DNA from: Holothuria scabra
Taxonomy: Eukaryota > Echinodermata > Holothuroidea > Aspidochirotida > Holothuriidae
Reading direction: 5' to 3'
Length of the DNA: 64,000 nt
Assembly (NCBI GenBank): GCA_037179385.1
Contig: CM074188.1
Span: 16,943,318 to 17,007,317, forward strand
Under the pieces are notes generated by a model. The model saw only the letters and a program-made list of their open reading frames with translations. It was not told the origin of the DNA and ran no database searches. A program made the position numbers and the translations under genes. Below, piece after piece: positions 11,735 through 22,897 of the stretch. The stretch's first letter is position 1; each line of letters begins with the position of its first letter.

Positions 11735-14043
11735 AGGGATTGCGCCAACGAGGGGCCGGGAGGCCATTCCCCATCCCCTTCCCGTCGGGGAAGGTCGGCG
11801 GTTTCGTCGGTTTTTCAATCAATCCTTTTTAGTTTTGTTATACCTCATTCCATGTACCTTGTCCTTTCTCATCCCCCGTTGGGAGAAGGACGGCATTTTG
11901 GGGGGGAGGCCTACAAATGAAAAACGTGCAGGAGTGAACTTGGATGAATGATAATGAACTTTTTTTTCATGGCTTTTTTTTCTGTTACGCTATTAGAATG
12001 TATATCTAAATTGGTTTGCATCACTCCGTATTAGCTCTGCTATCCCTCATCCCATCTTCAACCCGTGCACGCAAGGTCATGTCTCCGTCGGGGAAGACTG
12101 CCCTTCCCTGTTGTTAAGAAAATCCAATTTCGTCGGGGAGCCTCCATCTTCAGGTCCACGATAAAAGATGTGTGCCTAATAACTTCAGTCACCCAGACGG
12201 TCTTCTTGATTTTTGCTTATACCAGAAGACCATATTCTTCAAGGAAACTCAAAATTCCTAATTTTCCTTCCAAAAACGGACGAGAGGATGTTCATGTGCA
12301 TGCAGTGCGTAATGGTCTGCCATCTGGCCTTCCCCGATAGCCGAAATCTAGCAACGGTAATGGAAATCGGCCAGACTGTTTTGAGTTGCACATAATGATA
12401 AACAGTAGCGTGAGAATGTTTCCCTATAAGTCTGAAAATGCATTTGAAGCCACCTTGTAACATGACAGATTTTCAAATAAGTTGGAAATGAAATCATTTA
12501 TCTGCTGGAGTTCGAGCGGTCACGTGAAAATTTCATCTATTTATTGTTGAATACAACGAAGATTCTCGGTATACTTAAACAATATATAGCATGTTTTCAG
12601 TTCCATTGCATAGTTTCCCCCAAAAAAGAGACAAGACCATTACACCTAATTGTAGCAGTACCTTTTATCTGGTAATTTTCTGCTCCCTTGCAAGTTGGGG
12701 TTTTTTCCTATTGAAGTGAACTTTTATTTCAGAGGAAAGCTCATAATAACGGCTGCTTCATTTCTGGTTACAAGTATGGAAAATGTCATTTCGGCTGCGT
12801 GAAGGGCTACATTTTTTTAAGCAATTTCCTGTACGTTCCTCGCCAACTAATGGTGGCGCTCCGCTTTGATAGTGTTTGGGTCGAACAAATTACTTAACAG
12901 AACAATGCATGCTTGCATATTATTCTTCGTTTGGGGGCAGTATTAAAGTGAAAATTTTATTGCGGAAGAAAGCTCAAAATAATGTCCACTTTGTTTCTAG
13001 TTACCAGCCCGGGAAATGCCTTTTCCTGCTCTCTGGGGATCCTCAATTTTTCAAAAATGTCTGTGCGCTCCACTTAGATAGCCTTCGGGCAGGATTAAAT
13101 TTTTGGACAAGGGAAAAGACAATTCTACACCTCCCAAACTGAAACGCTCACGTAAGCCTATTTCAATATATAAAATAAAAAACTCCAAATATATGGAAAG
13201 CCCAGCTTTTTCCGAGGGAAAATTTTCCAATATGGTCCGAGGGCCTTAATCTACCTGAAGATATTAGTTACCCCAACAAAACAACACATCATCCCCAACT
13301 TGATATTTCTTTAAAGAAGGTCAGATTCTTCTAGTTCATGAAAACCCAAAAAATCTGTCACAAAATTACAATTTATCCCCAATATAAGCTTCAGATTGTC
13401 AAAAGTGGCAAACTTTTCCAATTTCGATTGATACTCAGTACAACAAATAACCAAAGCCTACTAGCTGTTAATCTGATAATCACCCCGACATTCTTCCCAG
13501 TTTTGCTCTTAGCATATCAAGTAGTACAGAACCCGAATTTTTCATTTTAACCTCACCAAAAAAATATTCTTTTGTTAAGTTCCAAAAATTCTGCAATATA
13601 ATAAGCTCTTCATTTTCAAGAAAAAAACTTTCCGGGTAAACTTCTAGTCTCGTCTCGAGACCTTAGTATGACATTGAAGGCCTAGAACAACTAAATGCAT
13701 AACCCCAACGGAATTTCAGCTATCGCGTATAAAACGTTTTTGATTTGGCCCATATGAAAGATAGATTCTTCAATAAACACCCCAACTTTTAAATGGTCCT
13801 TACAAAATTCAGATTTCTTTCAAAAATTTTAATTTTTTCTTTAAAATAAACCCTAGACTTGTAAGTAAATGTTAAAAAGGAAGCCAAAAATTTCGGCGCG
13901 CTGCGCGCGCCTCAAATTCTGTCACGTCACGTCCCTCCGGTACTACGGTACTAACTCGTCGCCTTTTTCGGGTCTGGAAAGGCTGGCCCCCTGTCGGGAA
14001 GCTTGGCCTCCCTGTCGGACAAATCCTGGCGCCCACCCTGACA
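11735..14043 (-). mobile_element. Composite repeat, about 2.3 kb, minus-strand copy
   Basis: This copy is the inverted counterpart of 30041-32425. Matching blocks in the same relative order are: the end block with GCGCCAGGATTTG and CCGACAGGG; the CGAGACGAGACT block (13648-13660); the GGCGCGC palindrome (13895-13911); the R1-like middle (12600-13160) with CGCCAACTAATGGTGGCGC at 12841-12859; and the CGTCGGGGA end with GTTAAGAAAATCCAATTTCG (12115-12134). It has no coding capacity. The class is unknown because no terminal inverted repeat was recognised. It sits in intron 7 of the MAM gene. Confidence 0.7.
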
Positions 14044-14145
14044 CAAGTTCTCGCCCGTCAAAAGGTGCAGCACCGTGGTGACGTCAGTGAAAGCACCCTG
14101 TTTTTTTAACTTAGGTCTACTCTGTGTATAAAATGGTGTTCTTAC

Positions 14146-14236
14146 GTTCTCCTGGACATACATCGCCAATAATAGTAAAATCATCGATAGCTATGTCTCC
14201 TCTGTAATCGCCAGTGGCTCGCGTCTCAAGTACAAG
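14146..14236 (-). CDS. MAM gene exon 7: MAM2 C-terminal part
   Basis: The exon is 91 nt, entering in phase 0 and leaving in phase 1. The acceptor is GTTTCAG and the donor GTAAGA. It encodes LVLETRATGDYRGDIAIDDF and then TIIGDVCPGE, with the GDIAIDD signature and the closing cysteine. The split codon (C plus AC) gives His at the junction with exon 8, leaving a linker HVRENISSV between MAM2 and MAM3. A diverged U2-related repeat lies just upstream on the same strand (14340-14527), inside intron 6. Confidence 0.92.
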
Positions 14237-14339
14237 CTGAAACATAAGATATAAATTGACACTAGATGGTGTTTGCCGAGAGCAACAAGCAGCTTATTTG
14301 TCTGAGAAACCAAAGGTTGAACAACAGTTATTTTCCTAT

Positions 14340-14527
14340 CTGCTTTCCCCGAGGAAAAACTTTCACTGCTTCCCGAAGAAGCTATTACGTCCACTGAAGG
14401 ACAATACATGGCCAATCTCACCACCCTCAAACCATTACATTATTAGTCTGTCAAGTATGGATTATTTTAGACTGGATGAAAAGAACAGATACTGCACACA
14501 ATCTTAGCCAAAAGGCCAACAAGCGAT
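14340..14527 (-). mobile_element. U2-snRNA-headed repeat, copy B
   Basis: On the minus strand the first 48 bases (14527-14480) closely follow the 5' end of U2 snRNA: ATCGCTT, GGCCTTTTGGCTAAGAT, then AGTATCTGTTCTT. The U2 branch-site recognition sequence GTAGTA is GCAGTA here, and similarity stops after about 50 bases, so it is not a functional U2 gene. The body carries GGACGTAATAGCTTCTTCGG and GGGAAGCAGT, shared with copies at 15229 (+), 45325 (-) and 52555 (-). A multi-copy family with an snRNA head is best read as an snRNA-derived SINE. Confidence 0.6.
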
Positions 14528-15185
14528 CATTCATGTTGTTGTGTCGACAAATCTCATCTATTTAACCACCGACAGGTTCATATTATACAACAGTGTAAGT
14601 TATAGACTGCGGGGTCAGCTCGGCCGAGTTTCACTCCCTCTGGATTAAGACATGCAATTACTGCTCTTCCATGAATATCTTTCCTTCCTTATCCAGTGTC
14701 CGTCCCTCACAAACCCTGGACACCAATTTTAATTATGCACAAGACTTTTGTTTAATTGTATAGTTTTGTTCAGTAAAGTTAAGTTGAAGTTGCAAAGGTA
14801 GCTACTCGTCAGACTGGACTGGAATGTAAAACTCAAATGTGAATAATCATGTGCACATAATAATCGAGGGTGTCCAAAGTCTTTGAAGTGGATAAAGGGC
14901 GATACGCAAATACAGGGGGACGATATTACAGGTGTAAGGGACAAAGAAAAAGGCACGTTTTCTTCAACTGGTAGTCGCTAAATCTGACCATTTACATTAA
15001 AAAAGTTAGTCATGGAATGATATTTATCGCAGAGAAAGACTTTGCAAAGTCCAAAGTATGTGAGTTGCGGAGGTCTTAAGGAGAATATTTATTTGTACTG
15101 TTACACTTAAACTTTTAACTGGTCACTGAAGAGAATGGTCCAGAGTTATTATGTTTGATATGTTAAAAAGGAACACATTGAAGCA

Positions 15186-15352
15186 ATACATGACAGTCCG
15201 ATGACTGTCATGTATATGCAAATAGTGTTCTGAAGGCCGTGAGGTTGGTCAAATGTCGTCCTTCAGTGGACGTAATAGCTTCTTCGGGGAGCAGTTAAAA
15301 GTTTGGTGCCGCCGAACAGCCCTTTGCCAAAGTGTTGGGAGGACTTTAGGAA
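15186..15352 (+). mobile_element. U2-related repeat family, copy C (head missing)
   Basis: From about 15229 the sequence matches the body of copies A and B (CTGAAGGCC, GGACGTAATAGCTTCTTCGG, CGCCGAACAGCCCTTTGCC) but lacks the U2-like head, as a 5'-truncated retrocopy would. It is immediately preceded by a perfect 13-bp inverted repeat (15186-15198 with 15203-15215, ATACATGACAGTC) and an octamer ATGCAAAT at 15216-15223. Confidence 0.55.
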
Positions 15353-15893
15353 AAGAGGAATACATTCTTAGTTCTTACCAACCTAGAAATATTTTCCATC
15401 ATTTCCAAGTTCCCTTTTCTTTATATTAGCAATCAAGTGGACACTTTTTCTATTTAAAGTGAACTTGAAGCAAGCATGTGTGGTGTCATATTGGATTCAC
15501 ATTGACCAATGCTTTGGTTTTCTTTATATTTCATCCTATTAGTTTGACCATAAATTGATTAGGAATTCTACCTTGCCCCTAAGGCATATGTTTTAAAATT
15601 TCCTTTGCTCAGAATGCCTAAATGGTGTATCAATTGATCAGTTTAATTGCCTAAAACTGGAGTTAAATTATAAATAAAAACAAAACTTTGGCCGACAATT
15701 TGAATACATGATATCACGCCTACTTGCTTCTAGTCCATTCTATGTAGAACATTTCTTTCATTCAATTGCTAATATTTCGATAATTGAATATGGGAAATGG
15801 ATAAAAATTTCACCAGGATACTTACAATATTTTCTTCTTGAACATATTGAAAATAAATTTGACTCTGGACTATTCTCTTTCAATTGAACTTAC
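15353..15893. other. Intron 6 sequence without recognised features
   Basis: AT-rich intron. Nothing coding or repeated was recognised. Confidence 0.4.
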
Positions 15894-16159
15894 ATGAAAA
15901 TCTCTCTGTGACACCAGGTCTACTTCAGTGGCCCACCATCGGTTTCCTTGGGCGCCACTTGTGGACCAAAGTAGATTTCCGCTGGTACCATTGTTTGGCA
16001 AAACCATATAAACCGACAGAGTATCGACAGCTTCTCCAAACATATGAAACCACAACACAAGGCAGTTTCCTTCGCCGGTTGTCGCCGCCAGCAAAGGGGA
16101 TCTGATCCTCGCGAGCTGGTTTTCTCTTAAACCGGAAGTTTCCATGTAAATGTAATAAC
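15894..16159 (-). CDS. MAM gene exon 6: MAM2 central part
   Basis: The exon is 266 nt, entering in phase 1 and leaving in phase 0. The acceptor is TTTTTTCAAG and the donor GTAAGT. It reads GYYIYMETSGLRENQLARIR, then SPLL, NCLVLWFHMFGEAVDTLSVY (core cysteine and aromatic motif), LLWSTSGAQGNRWWATEVDL and ends QRDFH. NGT is a possible N-glycosylation site. It joins exon 7 as RDFH-LVLETRATG, matching the family F-x-hydrophobic-x-E strand. It is the second copy of the MAM middle-exon module, nine bases longer than that in MAM1. Confidence 0.93.
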
Positions 16160-16881
16160 CTTGAAAAAAATGAATGTGAATTTTGAACGTAACGCCATTT
16201 CCAAAACTGGAATTTATTGTTCTTCGAAAGTCTGGGACACAACCGAATCAAGCAACATTTTTAGCCCCTTCTTTACCATGCCTTTCTGTTGTGACGTTAT
16301 AAAATGTGGAGGGGAAAGACAGTTTTCTTCTTTAAAGACAGACATTTTTAATACATTGAGAGGACGTTTAACGTCTGTGTTGTAGAGATGCTCTAACAAC
16401 CTTTTTTGTAAGAGATTTTCTATTCAAAAGTATTCGGAAAATAGTACAGTATATTAAATGTTTCGCTTTTACAGTCAGGGAGTAGTCGAGAATGCTTACA
16501 CTGCAAACACGCACAAACGCACACACACACACTCAAGCGCGCACATTCACAGTTCCAGAGTCATCAGAAGGGCATTTCTGTTCTTATGCATGAGGTGACT
16601 TTTTTGTATTTCTACCTTTCTCTCTGCCCCTCTCATCTCTCTCATTGCGCTTATTTTTCGCGAAAGGACCTGCACATATGTAAGAGAACTCTTCGTAAGT
16701 AACGCCTCTCTGGGCCAATTGTATTTGTAAACATGGATGGAATATCTAATCTTGCGTTTACGTGTGCATACCAATTGGTATATGAACTGTACATGCGTAT
16801 GTCTTTTGTTACACAAATAGTGTGTGGTCGCCAACAGCCATCCCAGGGTCATCTCGTTATTCAGAAGGTATTTATTCATAA

Positions 16882-17210
16882 AGGCCTGTATACACGAGCA
16901 ACATTTGTAAAACATTCTCAAAACACTTTACCTGCAACAAACCCAAACCATGCTTGTTTTCCGTTTGTTGCACAGTGTAGAAAGAGTAAAAACAATTTGA
17001 AAACATTTTGAAAATGTTTTGAGAATGTTTTGAAGAGAATTGACAGGACATTTCTTTTGCAACATTTCCAAAACATTTTCAAAACATGCGGTATACCCTG
17101 TCTACACTGTGCAACAAACCGAAAACAGCTTGTTTTGGATTTGTTGCACAGTGGATGTTTAGGAAATGTTTTCGGAATGTTTTGCAAATGTTGCTCGTGT
17201 ATACAGGCCC
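16882..17210. mobile_element. Foldback MITE, complete copy
   Basis: It starts AGGCCTGTATACACGAGCAA and ends with the complement of that sequence. Inside, blocks such as TGCAACAAACCC, AAACATTTTCAAAACATG and CTGTCTACACTGTGCAACAA recur in both orientations, so almost the whole 329-bp unit can fold on itself. A second, inverted copy is at 18033-18330. Confidence 0.8.
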
Positions 17211-18032
17211 TAAGGTTCATTATTTATAAGGTTCGCTAATCAACTATTCATAATTAAACAAAGGTTCGTTACTCATATTTGGAAAAAAAAATCTACATTC
17301 ATAAGTAGGAAAAAGGGTTCACGATATTCAACACAAAAGGAAGACATGTTCACCGTCCATATTAAGGAAAGGGGCTTGTTAGATATTCATTATGAGGGGA
17401 AATGTTCGATGTTCATCATGAGAAAAGGGTTGAAATTATAAACAGAAAATTTTTCTAACTAAAGAACTACATGACTTTCTAACTAACTAATCAGATAACT
17501 AAATAACTACATAACTAAATTACGTACGCCGTCCATTCCTCTCCGTTACAACTGTACAAGGTATCATAATAAAAGTCAGTAATTTCACTCCTTAAGGTTT
17601 GAGAAAGCTGCAGAAGATGTTAACTGCTATGCAAACGGTTTCTTTAATTAAATAGAGAATCTCGAACCCTATTTCCTTGTAACGAACATCCTGTACTCTT
17701 CATTGTACTAACAGTTTTATGGGTATGAAATCTTTTCAATAAAGTATATCGACTTTTGTATTATGGATAACGAAATTTTTACCAAAATGGAACCTTTTTT
17801 ACAATGTTGAATATAGAGCACCTTCTCGGTCATGAATATCGAAACCTCTCAATTGTAAATATCAAATCCTTTTTACGATTATGAATATCGAACTTTTTTT
17901 ATTTAAAACTCGAACCCTTTCTTCGATGATGAGTACCGTACCTTTCTTTTGTGAACACCGAGCCCTTTGTTCAATTATGAAACCTAATGAACAATGGACA
18001 TAACTTTTTCGTTTCAAGAACGAAAAACCCTA
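17211..18032. repeat. Inverted pair of minisatellite arms between two foldback MITEs
   Basis: The left arm (about 17212-17440) consists of units of about 30 bases of the form AAAGGGTTCGATATTCATNATG. The right arm (about 17760-18000) carries the same units on the opposite strand (CATGAATATCGAAACC and relatives). The centre (17455-17530) has AACTAAATAACTACAT repeats. The arms are therefore inverted with respect to each other, like the flanking MITEs. Confidence 0.65.
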
Positions 18033-18330
18033 AAGGCCTGTATACACGAGCAACATTTGCAAAACATTCCGAAAACATTTCCAAAACATCCACTGGCAAA
18101 AAATCTAAAACATGCTTGTTTTCGGTTTGTTGCACAGTGTAGACAGGGTAAACCGCATGTTTTGAAAATGTTTTGGAAAGGTTGAAAAAGAAATATCTTG
18201 TCAATTCTTTTCAAAACATTTTCAAAATAGTTTTAAAATGTTTTCAAATTGTTTTTACTCTGTCTAAACTATGCAACAAACGGAAAACAAGCATGTTTTG
18301 GGTTTGTTGCAGGTGAAGTGTTTTGAGAAG
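18033..18330. mobile_element. Foldback MITE, inverted copy truncated at its right end
   Basis: It opens with the same AGGCCTGTATACACGAGCAA, but its interior matches the opposite end of the 16.9-kb copy, so it is inverted. The last 35 or so bases of the terminal repeat are missing after GTGTTTTGAGAAG. Confidence 0.8.
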
Positions 18331-18758
18331 GTAAAGACTGAATATCTTGTAAGCCCAGACTCTGCGTTGTCCAATACTTATCAGCGGGTAAACCAGTTCT
18401 TAACCTGAATATGAAAAAGACCGTGCCGTGAACAATGCTTCCTCTCTGTTACCAAGGAGTAACAGCCATGTCTTTGTAGAAGCGCCATCAGGCGCGTAGC
18501 CAGGATTGTTTCATGGGGGGTGGGGGCACTAAGGATAGAGAGAAAAACCGCTATTTTAGGTTTTTTTTTTAATTTATTTTTTGTTTTGTTTTTTTGCATT
18601 GCAAGGTTGGGTCATGGGAGTTCTAACCCCCAATACCCTCCCCGTTGCTACGCCACTGAGCGACATTAAACATGACCATAAGATTAAAGGTCTGCTCCAG
18701 ATCTAAGCGGTCTTAGTACGCCTTAGGGTTGACGACGATGAATAAAAGAATGCCTCAC
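18331..18758. other. Intron 5: fragment of an AGTGGCGTAGC-ended element
   Basis: GGCGCGTAGCCAGGATTGTT (about 18491) and, on the opposite strand, CAGTGGCGTAGCAACGG (about 18640-18656) flank a T-rich stretch. This looks like a short element with hAT-like termini. Its boundaries are uncertain. Confidence 0.4.
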
Positions 18759-18905
18759 CTGACGAGTTACCAAACGTATGATCAGTAGATGGTCCTGTGT
18801 TTGAACTAGGTGTTTCACCTGCTCGACGGACAAACCTAACATCTTCAGAACCGTCGTAAGTAAATCCACATAGTTGCTCATCTTCGAAGTCGCACACCGT
18901 TAATA
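18759..18905 (-). CDS. MAM gene exon 5: MAM2 N-terminal part
   Basis: The exon is 147 nt, phase 1 at both ends. The acceptor is TTGAAG and the donor GTGAGG, the only donor in this gene that is not GTAAG. It encodes LTVCDFEDEQLCGFTYDG, which has both N-terminal MAM cysteines, then SEDVRFVRRAGETPSSNTGP and STDHTFGNSSG. The usual D-D-F-D-W block is altered to EDVRFV, so the aromatic Trp is missing here. It joins exon 6 to restore G-YYIYME. It is the second copy of the MAM first-exon module. Confidence 0.92.
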
Positions 18906-19295
18906 CTTCAATGAAATTAGAAGTGAATAAAGAGTTATGTTTAAAGTTATGTTAAATACCATAGTTCTATTCAACCAAGGGTTACCCTCGTAGAGAGCAT
19001 TTTTTTAGTCAGTTAGATACGATTTAATGACACACCAACACTAATGTGTCAGATACAATTGCAATTTACATAAAAACTGTCCATTATGTGACTTACCTAC
19101 ATCACTTGGTTAATGAGTTATTGTACCTGTGCACCAAATGCCTCTCATTCCAATGCATATAGCACGCACATATACACACACCACTAACTTATCTGAAATG
19201 TCAGCAACTTCAGGTAGAAACATCATAGGAGAGTAGTTAATTGCCTTTTTTGTGATCTCAACAAAACGAATCCAGGAGTTACAAAAAAGTCACAA

Positions 19296-19354
19296 AGGTC
19301 AAAAGGTCAAAGAGGTCAAGTGAAGTCAAAGTAGGTCAAAACATCAACAGGTCA
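19296..19354 (+). promoter_or_regulatory. Cluster of five AGGTCA half-sites
   Basis: Exact AGGTCA at 19296, 19304, 19313, 19333 and 19349, all on the plus strand. The first two are two bases apart (DR2) and the second and third three apart (DR3). Such arrangements bind nuclear receptors in known systems. Whether this one acts is unknown, and it may be repeat-derived. Confidence 0.4.
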
Positions 19355-19369
19355 ACACGTGCACTTTAA

Positions 19370-20110
19370 GCCTGGCGCACACTATACGACTTTGCACATC
19401 GCAACTCAACTCAACCGTCGTGACCCGTTCTGAATCGTCGTCACGATTTTTAGTCGCACGACAGGGCCATGCCCACTATACGACTGGCTATCGCTCATTG
19501 TCAGTCGAACGATTACACGTGCATACTATTGCTATACATATTACGGTACAACAGCACAGAGCAGCATACAGTTTGCAACAGTACTACACTTTCAGTGTGT
19601 AGCTGACGTACTAGACCTATGCAAGTTTACAGCTCACCAGTGATGTCGACCGCCTCGGTAATCTCCTCAACGGTTTTCCCAAGCATTCCTATAGGAATAG
19701 CTTTTGCTTCCACAGTTAATAAAGTACAGGTCGTTGCTCTCACATTTCTACGAGTTTGTCTTATCACTACTCGCCGTACTCGGTTCATATATCCATCTTT
19801 TCAAATGAATGTTTACACAAAGTTACGTCAAAAGTTGTCACCGGAACACAGACAACTTTCACCGTACTTATATCACGTGCATATAAATCAGTAATTTTGA
19901 TTGGCCACATTTTTCAGTCACTTGCGACTTTCGCCGTACAGAGTCGGGAAGAACCAACATGTTCGTTCTTCCCGACTGGAGGCGATGCGACTTAAACCTG
20001 GTCCTTAAACTGCCAGTCGCAGTCGTAAACTCGCGCACACTACACGACTGTTGGAGATCCGACGATCTAGTTGAGTTGCAACGCGCAAAGTCGTATAGTG
20101 TGCGGCTAGC
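19370..20110. mobile_element. TTAA-flanked non-autonomous DNA element (741 bp)
   Basis: TTAA at 19366-19369 and 20111-20114 flank inverted ends. The left end is GCCTGGCGCACACTATACGA and the right end, read on the opposite strand, is GCTAGCCGCACACTATACGA. Similarity continues for about 50 bases (CAACTCAACT). TTAA target duplication is typical of piggyBac and Kolobok superfamilies. There is no transposase ORF. A relative is at 25312-29321. Confidence 0.8.
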
Positions 20111-20114
20111 TTAA

Positions 20115-22060
20115 CTTAGACGAAAACAACTTGGCATTATGTCATCCCCCAATGTTTCTTATTCATTTAGTTATCGCACCGCACACCTCGTATTCTAATC
20201 CAGTCCGTCACACACACACACACACACCTATACGCGTTTCTGGCGCCTATCGGGGACATGCTCATTATACCAGTCAAGTGGGGATATTCTGTTTTTCCTA
20301 GTCAACTGGGGATAATCACAGGTCATAATCAAGGTGAATGGGGATCCTGAAAAATCTACACACACATTTTCACACAAATTCAAACAAAAAACATGGAAAC
20401 GTGGATATACCTCAGATCAAACTGTAAAGCTACAGGCACTTATCTGACACCCCACTTTGCATTATTTTGGACTTTCTAAAACCGGGGATATCCCCGTTTC
20501 GCGGGGTATCCCCAGTTCTACTGTAATTTTCATGCGTGTATCCCCGATTGACCCCAGAAACGCACGCACACACACACACACACACATACCATTACAGGCA
20601 AATGCCACGAACCGTGGACTAATTGACTGGAACCTGCAAACCGAGGACACCCTTCTAATATGGCTATAATGAGATATAAACCAATGCTGTATAGTGTAGG
20701 TTATGTCATTCGTTTACGTATTCACAAATCACTAACTGATTTGTGCCTGTGGGTCACATGCATACAAAATCAGTTCCAATTTTGTTCGCTATACACAAAT
20801 CACAAGGCTGAATCTGATTTTCTGCAGGTAACCGTGGACTATCGAAATATCCATGAGATATCACTATAGCACCTCCAAATTTATGAAAGAAGTGTTGCTA
20901 GCATGCTGGCATAACCGTGGACCGTCCTCGGTTTCAGGGGTGTCCACGGTTCGCGGGTATGAATTCAATCTTTTGTACACGGTTTGCACCAATTGTCAAA
21001 GGTAACTGCATAGGTACGTTTGTTTAACAAGGAATCAAAAATTGGATCAGAATCCGATCCGAATTCCCTGCAGTGTGACCGTGGGTTTTTACGACGGATT
21101 CACTAAGCCATGATTCAATCAACAGAAGTAAATCATTACTAGCGAGAATCACTAAATATTGTGTCCAGTGGCGCAGCTAGACCTTTTTCCATGGGAAGCA
21201 AGCAGCCTGCTTTTCAATTTTGTTTTAAACCGATGCACATTCCTCTGATTGGTAGGTACGCACCTATGGACGCGCCGCGCCAAAATTTTACCTTTCATTT
21301 TTTTTTTTTAAATTAAAAATATAGACTAAATTGCAGAAAATGTTAAATTCTGAATTCCTTGTAATAGAGCTATAGCACATTATGCACTTAACACTTTTCA
21401 GTTCAGATGGCAATTAGGGCCAGATTTCACTACCGTTTAGCGATTATTGCCGACGCCGAATCCATCGCTAAATCATAATTCGATCGCAATTTAGCGACCG
21501 ATTTTCCAGAAGGATTTCACTACATTTTAGCAATCAATTTTTCATCGCTAAGTTGTGCCGTTTGCAATAGGTTTAGTGAAACCCAATACATACAGCTATT
21601 GTCACTAGCGATGCCGTAATTTCTAGTTAGCGAGCGACTTAGCGAAGATCGCTTTCATTGATGTTTTTGAAGAAAAAAAAAGGGTGTTAGTAAAATCGAT
21701 CCCACGCGTTAAAGGATTGAATAGCAACGTTATATGCGGCGGCCCAACGCGCGCCGAAAATTTCGCTCTTCTTAAATGATTACTTAAAACTATTGACATT
21801 TCATTACAGAAAATTGTTATTCTAGATTTTATGTCAGAAAATTTGAAACGTTTGGGGATTTTTGGAGAATCTTACCTCCCTATTAGCAAATCTGAGATTG
21901 CACGGTGATTGAGGATAGAGGATCGAGAAATTTCTTTAAATGATGCTTAAACTGGACAGAATTCTAAATTTTATGAAGAAACATTGGGAATGCGGCAATG
22001 CAGTTGTCCGGTGTTACCGGTACTTGATGCTCTGGTGTCACATATAGTGAAGAAAATTTC
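20115..22060. other. Intron 4: short hairpin motifs and repeat fragments
   Basis: CA repeats lie at 20211-20226 and 20568-20586. A perfect palindrome CGGGGATATCCCCG is at 20483-20496. AACCGTGGAC at 20913-20922 pairs with GTCCACGGTT at 20942-20951, and ACCGTGGACT also occurs near 20611 and 20832. A fragment with TTTAGCGAT repeats in both orientations is at about 21420-21660. A GCGCGCCGAAAATTT fragment at about 21745 belongs to the composite repeat. No exon was seen. Confidence 0.5.
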
Positions 22061-22064
22061 CTGA

Positions 22065-22265
22065 TTGTTCATTTATCAGAGCCAGGGAGCAATCACCCTT
22101 CGCCCCTGGAAAAAGCCTTGCGGGATTGCCCCTTCCCCTTTAAAATATTTTGTAAAAGTTATTGTCCTTACATGCAATCTGGTGTAACATATGCTACCTT
22201 CTGTGAGGAAGGGGGTGGCATGGCCCAATGCCCCTCCCTGGGTACTTCCCGAGTGGGCTAAGATA
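22065..22265 (+). repeat. R1 family terminal fragment
   Basis: CCTTGCGGGATTGCC, CCTTCCCCTTT, GCAATCTGGTG and GGCATGGCCCAATG blocks match the end of the copy at 24430-24620. Confidence 0.6.
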
Positions 22266-22429
22266 AAATTTATCGATGTCCATAATAAAATAACAATGGA
22301 CAAAAAGAACTCACTTAAAAAATGAGTAAATACATAAGTGAAGTTATCTATGCATCTTACAGTGTACTTAACACGTCATTTTTAGACATTACCGTATTTA
22401 TCTTATTTAAACCGAAAATAAAACAAATT

Positions 22430-22585
22430 TTTGGTCGGTCTCGAAGAGAGACCAGGACGATTTCCGAGACCGCAAGGGTCCGCAACCCAGACCGAGACCG
22501 CAGGGTAACTAGGCCGAGATCGAGACCGAGACAAGGAAAAACCGGTCTCGAGACCGGTCTCGAGCACTACAACACTGGTGCAGAA
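22430..22585. repeat. Fragment of an ACAACACTG-ended element rich in GGTCTCGAGACC palindromes
   Basis: Repeated GAGACCG and GGTCTCGAGACC palindromes run up to CACTACAACACTG at about 22566-22578. The terminus resembles that of the hAT-like MITE at 43083-43261. Only one end was recognised. Confidence 0.5.
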
Positions 22586-22897
22586 TGTGAATACCACCGA
22601 CAGTAACTTGCATTCAAATTTGCTTTCGTGAAATAATAAAAAATAAAGGAAAAAGAAAATACTTGCACAATTTATCAGGAGAAGTGGACTGAATCAAAGT
22701 ATTTCGTCATGGGAGGGGGGTCAAGGTTTGCCGTTATGCAAATTTCGGAAAATCGCATCCGCATTTCGGATAATTTAAGGGCGTCATTCGGGAACTCTAT
22801 TTTTAGCATGTGGAAGCACTGTAACAGACCCACTAATTTCGGCAGTTTGTTATAATTTGGCAGTTAATCTGTTCAATTATATAATTGTAGAACTTAC

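Noticed and set aside
14480..14527. Functional U2 snRNA gene
   Set aside because: Only about the first 50 bases match and the branch-site recognition sequence is mutated; there is no Sm site or downstream U2 structure in order.
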